Positions 1-4,215 of a stretch of 14,857 bases of DNA are shown here, piece after piece. Both the position numbers and the translations under genes were made by a program. This DNA comes from CAIOSQ01 sp964434345. Lineage in GTDB: Bacteria > Pseudomonadota > Alphaproteobacteria > CACIAM-22H2. The stretch's first letter is position 1; every line of letters begins with the position of its first letter. The DNA is taken from NCBI GenBank assembly GCA_964434345.1, contig CAYSUY010000101.1, forward strand, positions 1-14,857, in the 5' to 3' direction. The notes under the pieces were generated by a model. It made no database searches. It saw nothing but the letters and a program-made list of their open reading frames with translations, and was not told the DNA's origin.

Positions 1-2
1 TC

Positions 3-677
3 GCGGTGCCGCGGAAATACCAGCACCGCGTGCTGTTCTGGGGCATCCTCGGCGTCATCGTGATGCGCGGCGCGATGATCGCGCTCGGTGCGGCGCTGGT
101 CAGCCAGTTCAGCTGGGTCCTCTACATCTTCGGCGCGTTCCTGCTCTTCACCGGAATCAAGATGCTGTGGATGGCGGACCGCGAGAGCGGCGTCGGCGAC
201 AATCCGATCCTCGGCTTCCTGCGCCGCCATCTGCGCGTGACGCAGGATTTCCACGGCGAGCGGTTCTGGGTGCGCGAGCGGGACGCGAGCGGCAAGCTGG
301 TCTGGGCCGCGACGCCGCTCTTCCTCTGCCTCGTGCTGGTCGAGGCCGTCGACCTGATCTTCGCCGTCGACTCGGTGCCGGCGATCTTCGCGATCACGCA
401 GGAACCTTTCGTCGTCTACACCTCGAACATCTTCGCCATCCTCGGCCTGCGCGCGCTCTATTTCGCGCTCGCGGCGATGATCCATCGCTTCCGCTATCTC
501 AAATACGCGCTCGCCCTGGTGCTGGTGTTCATCGGCTGCAAGATCTTCGCCGTGAACCTCTTCGGCAAGATGCCGCCCTGGATCTCGCTCGGCGTGACCT
601 TCGGGCTGGTGGCGGGCGGGATCGCGTATTCGCTCTGGCGCACGCGACAGGACGAACGCGCCTTGCGGACGCCTTGA
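3..677 (+). CDS. TerC family integral membrane protein (3' part; 5' end outside window)
   Basis: The reading frame is already open at the window edge (Ala-Val-Pro-Arg-Lys-Tyr-Gln-His-Arg), so this is the C-terminal 224 residues of a longer protein. The GTG at 6 is an internal valine, not a start. TerC-family hallmarks are the KYQHRVLFWGI segment at the beginning and the EAVDLIFAVDSVPAI motif about residues 115-130, followed by TSNIFAILGLRALYF. Several hydrophobic helices are visible. The acidic residues in the EAVD and FAVDS segments are the conserved intramembrane ones. TerC proteins are inner-membrane proteins linked to tellurite resistance and, in better-studied members, to manganese export or metal loading of exported proteins; the substrate here is unknown. 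The lolA-like gene follows after 23 bases on the same strand, so the two may be co-transcribed. Family assignment is secure; function is not. Confidence 0.93.
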   Translation, partial: AVPRKYQHRVLFWGILGVIVMRGAMIALGAALVSQFSWVLYIFGAFLLFTGIKMLWMADRESGVGDNPILGFLRRHLRVTQDFHGERFWVRERDASGKLVWAATPLFLCLVLVEAVDLIFAVDSVPAIFAITQEPFVVYTSNIFAILGLRALYFALAAMIHRFRYLKYALALVLVFIGCKIFAVNLFGKMPPWISLGVTFGLVAGGIAYSLWRTRQDERALRTP

Positions 678-700
678 TCGGGGCCTAGGGTCCGGCGCGC

Positions 701-1321
701 ATGATCGACAGGCGCGCCATCCTGGCCGGCCTCGCGGCGCTCGCAGCGCCGCGGGGCGCCTCCGCCCAGGGCTTCCAGCCCTCGCCCGACGACCAGCGCG
801 ACATCGCGCGGGTCGAGGGTTATCTCGACGGCCTGCGCACGCTGCGCGCGCGGTTCGTCCAGGTCTCCGATCAGGGCGCGGTCGCCGAGGGCCGCCTCTA
901 CATCCAGCGCCCCGGCCGGCTGCGTCTGGATTACGCCGACCCGGTGAAGCTGATGATCGTCGCGGCGCGTGGGCAGTTGATCCAGCACGACCGCGAGCTT
1001 CGCCAGACGACCTATCTGCTCCTGTCCTCGACCCCCGCCGCCGTGCTGCTGCGCGAGCGCGTCGCGCTGTCCGGCGACGTCACCGTGACCGGCGTCGACC
1101 GTGCCGCCGGCGTGCTGCGCGTGGCGCTGGTGCAGACCTCCGACCCGCGCGCCGGCCGGATCACACTGGTCTTCGGCGAGCGTCCGTTCCAGCTCACGAG
1201 CTGGGTGGTCGTCGACGGCCAGGGCGCGACAACCCGCATCACCCTGTCCGAGATCGAGCCGGGCGTCGCGCTCGATCCGCAGCTCTTCGAGTTCCGCGAA
1301 GAGCCGGCGAACCGCAACTGA
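701..1321 (+). CDS. lolA: LolA-like outer-membrane lipoprotein carrier protein
   Basis: A 206-residue periplasmic protein of the LolA family, which shuttles lipoproteins from the LolCDE complex in the inner membrane to the outer membrane. An N-terminal signal peptide covers about residues 1-22 (cleavage likely after Ala-Ser-Ala, before Gln23). It contains Arg4-Arg5 before the hydrophobic stretch, so a Tat-type signal is possible. The mature part starts with a helix (IARVEGYLDGLRTLRARFVQ) and continues with the LolA beta-sheet signature: GRLYIQRPGRLRLDYADP about residues 65-83, then the TYLLLSSTPAAVLLRE segment, and a C-terminal LFEFREEP strand. Length fits the family (about 200 residues). No strong ribosome-binding site is visible, but no better start fits the signal peptide. 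LolA-exonuclease III proximity is common in alphaproteobacteria; here a C26 hydrolase lies between them. Tier: family from sequence, role from known LolA biology. Confidence 0.9.
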   Translation: MIDRRAILAGLAALAAPRGASAQGFQPSPDDQRDIARVEGYLDGLRTLRARFVQVSDQGAVAEGRLYIQRPGRLRLDYADPVKLMIVAARGQLIQHDRELRQTTYLLLSSTPAAVLLRERVALSGDVTVTGVDRAAGVLRVALVQTSDPRAGRITLVFGERPFQLTSWVVVDGQGATTRITLSEIEPGVALDPQLFEFREEPANRN

Positions 1322-1322
1322 A

Positions 1323-1340
1323 CGCCGGCCGGAACCGGCG
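1323..1340 (+). repeat. Small intercistronic hairpin between the lolA-like and C26 genes
   Basis: A perfect 6-bp inverted repeat, CGCCGG / CCGGCG, with a six-base CCGGAA loop starts two bases after the stop of the lolA-like gene. There is no T-tract after it, so it is not a convincing intrinsic terminator. It could stabilise the upstream mRNA 3' end or simply reflect the high GC content. Confidence 0.35.
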
Positions 1341-1355
1341 CCCCGCGAAAGCCCC

Positions 1356-2117
1356 ATGTCCAAGCCGCACACCGCGCTTCCCCTGATCGGCGTGGCCGCC
1401 TGCGTTCTCGCCCAGCGCCATGATTTCCACGCCGCCGCCGATCCCTATGTGCGCGCCATCGCGCTGTGCGGCGGCGTACCGGTGATCGTGCCGTCGCTGG
1501 GCGCCGCGCTGGACGCGGCCGCGCTTCTCGGCCGTCTCGACGGCATGCTGCTCACCGGCAGCCCGACGAATGTCGAGCCGACGCGCTATGGCGGCGCGCC
1601 GGCGCGGCCCGAGACCCCGCTCGACGCGCGGCGCGACGCAACGACGCTCGGCCTCGCGCGGCGCGCGATCGACCAGGGCGTGCCGCTGCTCGCCATCTGC
1701 CGCGGCCTGCAGGAACTCAATGTCGCGCTCGGCGGATCGCTGCACCAGCATGTCCACGAGGTGGGGGGACGCTTCGACCATCGCGCGCCGTCCGACCTGC
1801 CGATGGCGCGCCGTTACGCCGCCGCGCACGGCGTCGCGCTGACCCCGGGCGGCGCCCTGTCGGAGCTGACCGGCGGCGCGACCGAAGGGATCGTCAACTC
1901 GCTTCATGGTCAGGCGATCGATCGCCTCGCCGAGACGCTGACGGTCGAGGCCGTCGCGGCGGATGGCACGATCGAGGCCGTACGCGTCGCACATGCACCC
2001 GGCTTCGCGATCGGCGTGCAGTGGCACCCGGAATGGCTGCTGGACGATCCGCTGTCGGGCGGCGTCGTGCGCGGCTTCGCCGCGGCCGCCGCGCGCCGCG
2101 CGCAGGCACGCGCATAG
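1356..2117 (+). CDS. Class C26 gamma-glutamyl hydrolase-like protein (PuuD family)
   Basis: A 253-residue class-I glutamine-amidotransferase-fold hydrolase of peptidase family C26. The nucleophile elbow is LLAICRGLQELN with Cys115, and the rest of the triad is His224 and Glu226 in GVQWHPEW. DGMLLTGSPTNVEP about residues 62-75 is the family's glycine/oxyanion segment, and NSLHGQ about 181-186 is another conserved C26 motif. Well-studied relatives (PuuD) hydrolyse gamma-glutamyl-GABA in putrescine breakdown, while others act on different gamma-glutamyl amides. No putrescine genes are nearby, so the substrate is open. The ATG at 1356 gives a protein that starts just before the first beta strand (PLIGVAACV). 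The upstream in-frame extension to about 1101 lies inside the lolA-like gene in another frame and was rejected. All catalytic residues are intact, so an active enzyme is expected. Confidence 0.92.
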   Translation: MSKPHTALPLIGVAACVLAQRHDFHAAADPYVRAIALCGGVPVIVPSLGAALDAAALLGRLDGMLLTGSPTNVEPTRYGGAPARPETPLDARRDATTLGLARRAIDQGVPLLAICRGLQELNVALGGSLHQHVHEVGGRFDHRAPSDLPMARRYAAAHGVALTPGGALSELTGGATEGIVNSLHGQAIDRLAETLTVEAVAADGTIEAVRVAHAPGFAIGVQWHPEWLLDDPLSGGVVRGFAAAAARRAQARA

Positions 2118-2175
2118 ACGAAACCGCCGCCAGACGCCGGACGCAGATATTTTCCGGAATGCGACGGCTGGTCGC

Positions 2176-2204
2176 TTGACTTCATCTCCACCTGCGCCAT
2201 ATCT
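2176..2204 (+). promoter_or_regulatory. Predicted sigma-70-type promoter for the candidate small RNA
   Basis: TTGACT at 2176-2181 and ATATCT at 2199-2204 are separated by exactly 17 bases. This is close to the alphaproteobacterial housekeeping-sigma consensus and sits in non-coding DNA 60 bases after the C26 gene stop. Initiation would be expected about 2210-2212, just before the first hairpin of the structured region. The alternative is that it drives exonuclease III at 2392, but the terminator-like hairpin at 2287-2329 lies in between. Confidence 0.6.
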
Positions 2205-2210
2205 GCGCTC

Positions 2211-2329
2211 GAAACGATCGGTTCCCCCGATTGTCCGGGACAGCGTCCTCCCCTGACATGTCCCGGGCTCCCCAAAAGGAGCTTCCAGCGCCCGGCCCTC
2301 CCCCCCCCCTGGCCGGGCGCTTTCCTTTT
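2211..2329 (+). ncRNA. Candidate ~120-nt trans-acting small RNA with C/U-rich (anti-Shine-Dalgarno) loops
   Basis: Downstream of the predicted promoter lie three consecutive inverted repeats. The first pairs 2215-2221 with 2227-2233 (one G-U) and has loop TTCCC. The second pairs 2233-2242 with 2259-2268 (10 bp, one G-U; Gly2233 base shared with the first) and has a 16-base loop containing TCCTCCCC at 2246-2253, complementary to a GGAGG ribosome-binding site. The third pairs 2287-2297 with 2311-2321 (11 bp perfect) around a loop with ten C in a row, then TTTCCTTTT. Size, order and loop content resemble the alphaproteobacterial small RNAs with CCUCCUCCC-type loops ('cuckoo' RNAs, alpha-r14/NfeR1 class), which bind ribosome-binding sites of target mRNAs. 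The resemblance is by architecture only, and the nine-base motif is not perfectly present. No protein-coding frame is plausible here. The alternative is a leader or attenuator for the next gene. Confidence 0.5.
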
Positions 2330-2333
2330 GGGG
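2270..2333 (+). terminator. Intrinsic terminator with a nested outer stem
   Basis: The inner stem AGCGCCCGGCC (2287-2297) pairs perfectly with 2311-2321 and is followed by TTTCCTTTT (2321-2329), a reasonable intrinsic terminator. An outer pair of 11-base arms, CCCCAAAAGGA (2270-2280) with TCCTTTTGGGG (2323-2333), closes around it with an asymmetric internal loop (six bases against one). The outer left arm can instead form a small hairpin, GCTCC 2267-2271 with GGAGC 2278-2282, so two mutually exclusive folds exist. It ends the candidate small RNA and probably also read-through from the C26 gene. Confidence 0.65.
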
Positions 2334-2349
2334 GTTTCCAAAATCCATG

Positions 2350-2391
2350 CGCGGTACTTGACCGCGATCATGCGCGCGGTCAGAAGACCGC
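2350..2391 (+). promoter_or_regulatory. Two tandem hairpins directly before the exonuclease III start codon
   Basis: CGCGGT 2350-2355 pairs with ACCGCG 2361-2366 (loop ACTTG). GCGGTC 2376-2381 pairs with GACCGC 2386-2391 (loop AGAA). The second hairpin ends at the base before the ATG at 2392. The only Shine-Dalgarno-like sequence, AGAAG at 2382-2386, lies in its loop and at the start of its right arm. Folding could limit ribosome access; whether this is regulation or chance in GC-rich DNA is not decided. Confidence 0.35.
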
Positions 2392-3252
2392 ATGACCGAA
2401 CCCGATCCCCTGCCCTATGTCGAGCGATCGCTGCCGCCGCGCGCAGCCGGAATCCTGCGTGTCGCGACCTGGAACATCAATTCGGTGCGGCTGCGCCTGA
2501 AGCTCCTCGCCGAGCTCGCGACGCTGAGCGATGCCGATGTCATCTGTCTGCAGGAGACCAAGGCGACCAACGACGTCTTCCCGTCGGCGGCGATCGCCGA
2601 ACTCGGCTACCCACACCAGCATTTCCAGGGCGACAAGGGCTATAACGGCGTCGCCATCCTGTCGCGGCTGGAACTGAACGGACATGGACGGAGGCTGTGG
2701 GCGGGGCGCGAGGATTCGCGCCATGTCGAGGCCGTCCTGCCGGGTGGAATCGAATTGCATTGCGTCTACGTTCCGGCGGGCGGCGACATTCCGGATCCCG
2801 CGACGAACGAGAAATTCGCGCACAAGCTGGAATTCCTCGACCATCTCGCCGCGTATTGGGGCGGCGCCGACGCGTCGGCCGCGCGCATCCTGGTCGGCGA
2901 CCTGAACGTCGCGCCGCTGGAAGCCGATGTCTGGTCACATCGCCAGCTCCTGGACGTGGTCAGCCATACGCCCGCGGAGACCACGCGCTTCCAGGCCATC
3001 ATGGCGGGACATGGCTGGGTCGACGCGTTGCGCGCGCTTCATCCCGAGCCGCAGCGCGTCTATTCCTGGTGGAGCTACCGCAACCGCGACTGGCGCGGCT
3101 CGGATCGCGGCCGGCGGCTCGACCATGTCTGGCTGACGCAGCCGCTCGCGGCGCGGTTGCGCGCCGTCTATGTGCTCAAGGGCGCGCGCGACTGGCAGCA
3201 GGCCTCCGATCACGTTCCCGTGATCGTCGACATCGATCAGGCGCGGCGATAG
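2392..3252 (+). CDS. xth: Exodeoxyribonuclease III / AP endonuclease
   Basis: A 286-residue protein of the exonuclease III (ExoA/XthA) branch of the endonuclease/exonuclease/phosphatase family. It cuts the backbone at abasic sites in base-excision repair and degrades DNA 3' to 5'. Family motifs appear in order: VATWNINSVRLR about residues 24-35 (catalytic Asn), DVICLQETKA about 49-58 (metal-binding Glu), GYNGVAILSR about 83-92, HCVYVPAGG, LVGDLNVAP (Asp and Asn of the active site), a WSYR segment, RRLDHVWLT and, near the end, SDHVPVIVDI (Asp-His pair). All catalytic residues are present. It is slightly longer than E. coli XthA (268) because of about 20 extra N-terminal residues. No in-frame start closer to the catalytic domain is obvious, so the ATG at 2392 is kept. 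The 3' end overlaps the convergent methyltransferase gene by 16 bases. Confidence 0.95.
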   Translation: MTEPDPLPYVERSLPPRAAGILRVATWNINSVRLRLKLLAELATLSDADVICLQETKATNDVFPSAAIAELGYPHQHFQGDKGYNGVAILSRLELNGHGRRLWAGREDSRHVEAVLPGGIELHCVYVPAGGDIPDPATNEKFAHKLEFLDHLAAYWGGADASAARILVGDLNVAPLEADVWSHRQLLDVVSHTPAETTRFQAIMAGHGWVDALRALHPEPQRVYSWWSYRNRDWRGSDRGRRLDHVWLTQPLAARLRAVYVLKGARDWQQASDHVPVIVDIDQARR

Positions 3253-3725
3253 GCGAAATAACGGTCGCCGGGGACGCCCGCCGGCAACCCGACCGGCTCC
3301 AGACCCGGCGCCGTCAGGGCCTGATCGGACAGGACGAGCCCGCCCGCCGGCAGCAGCGCGGCCAGCTGCGGTCCGAGCCATGCCGCCAGCGACGCGGTCG
3401 CCGCGACGTCGCCGGATCCGAGATCCGCATGCGCGAGAGCGACGGGGACACCGCGCGCCGCGAAGGCCGGCAGGGTGTCGCGCAGCTCGCCGAGGATGAG
3501 GCGGTCGGCCGGCGGCACGCTGCCCGGATGCGCGGCGAGCTGGCGATCGAAGGCATAGATCTCGCGCCCGGCCCCCAGCCGCGCGCGCAGATGATCATAG
3601 GTCCGGCCATTGCCGAGACCGAGTTCGAGCACCGCGCCCGGGCGTTCGACCACCGCGCCCGCGGCCCAGTCGAGGCACAGGCGCTGCGCATCGAGGCGCC
3701 GGATGAAGCTTTCGAGCCGCGACAT
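3237..3725 (-). CDS. Small class-I SAM-dependent methyltransferase (Methyltransf_17-like)
   Basis: A 162-residue protein with a minimal Rossmann methyltransferase fold. Motif I is VLELGLGNGRTYDHL, about residues 32-46, which binds S-adenosylmethionine. The acidic end of strand 2 is in IYAFDRQ (Asp60), and ALAHADLGSGD about 97-106 is the region of motifs II/III. The N-terminus MSRLESFIRRLDAQR and the total length match the small bacterial family I know as Methyltransf_17 (PF12692), whose substrate is not established. It is the last gene of the minus-strand block, 18 bases after the cyclic-nucleotide-binding gene, so it is probably co-transcribed with it. Its last 16 bases overlap the 3' end of the convergent exonuclease III gene. 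No substrate can be inferred from sequence; the neighbouring glycan genes make a lipid or glycan target possible but unproven. Confidence 0.8.
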   Translation of the reverse strand: MSRLESFIRRLDAQRLCLDWAAGAVVERPGAVLELGLGNGRTYDHLRARLGAGREIYAFDRQLAAHPGSVPPADRLILGELRDTLPAFAARGVPVALAHADLGSGDVAATASLAAWLGPQLAALLPAGGLVLSDQALTAPGLEPVGLPAGVPGDRYFAYRRA

Positions 3726-3743
3726 GGCGTGGCCGTCCGACGC

Positions 3744-4199
3744 TCAGCCCTGCCGCGCGGCGACGGCCGCGCGCAGCTGCTGATTGGACTTCTCCAGACG
3801 CTGCGCGAGCTCGCGCATGATCTCGACCGCCATCTGCGGGAATTCGGTCACCAGCCTGAAGAACGTCTCCTTGTCGATGCGCAGCGCCTGAAGCGCCGTC
3901 TTCGCGGTCACCGTCGCGGTGCGCGGCACGTCGCAGAGGATCGCGATCTCGCCGATGATCGCGTTGCGGCCCACCGTCGCGACCACGATCGGGCCGCTCG
4001 GCGTCTCGATCGAGACCTCCGCCGCGCCGTCGACGATGATGTAGGCGGAGTCGCCGAACTCGCCCTGGTTGAACAGCACCTGCCCGGCCTCGAAAGCGAG
4101 GCGCCGGCTGGTGAAGGCGAGCAGCTTGAGCTTCGCCGGCTCCAGCTTCGCGAAAAGCGGGATGCGGCGAAGGATCTCCGCTTCTTCCTGCAGCGACAT
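3744..4199 (-). CDS. Stand-alone cyclic-nucleotide-binding domain protein
   Basis: A 151-residue protein consisting of one CAP/Crp-type cyclic-nucleotide-binding domain and no DNA-binding helix-turn-helix. The opening IPLFAKLEPAKLKLLA helix and GQVLFNQGEFGDSAYIIVDGAAEV strands (about residues 39-62) are typical. The phosphate-binding cassette is GEIAILCDVPRTATV (residues 83-97) with Gly83, Glu84, Arg93, Thr94 and Ala95 intact, so cAMP or cGMP binding is plausible. The C-terminal helix (about 121-148) is amphipathic and could dimerise or contact a partner. The ATG at 4199 is preceded by AGGAG (complement of 4207-4211) at good spacing. A longer upstream extension would overlap the ABC gene and was rejected. 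It starts 16 bases after the ABC gene stop, so the two are almost surely one transcript. I infer that it senses a nucleotide for the ABC protein. Confidence 0.88.
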   Translation of the reverse strand: MSLQEEAEILRRIPLFAKLEPAKLKLLAFTSRRLAFEAGQVLFNQGEFGDSAYIIVDGAAEVSIETPSGPIVVATVGRNAIIGEIAILCDVPRTATVTAKTALQALRIDKETFFRLVTEFPQMAVEIMRELAQRLEKSNQQLRAAVAARQG

Positions 4200-4215
4200 G
4201 AGAACGCTCCTGCGG

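Noticed and set aside
2300..2309. Run of ten C as an assembly error causing a frameshift
   Set aside because: The run lies in a hairpin loop outside any gene, so no coding frame depends on it. Its exact length is still the base call I trust least in the window.
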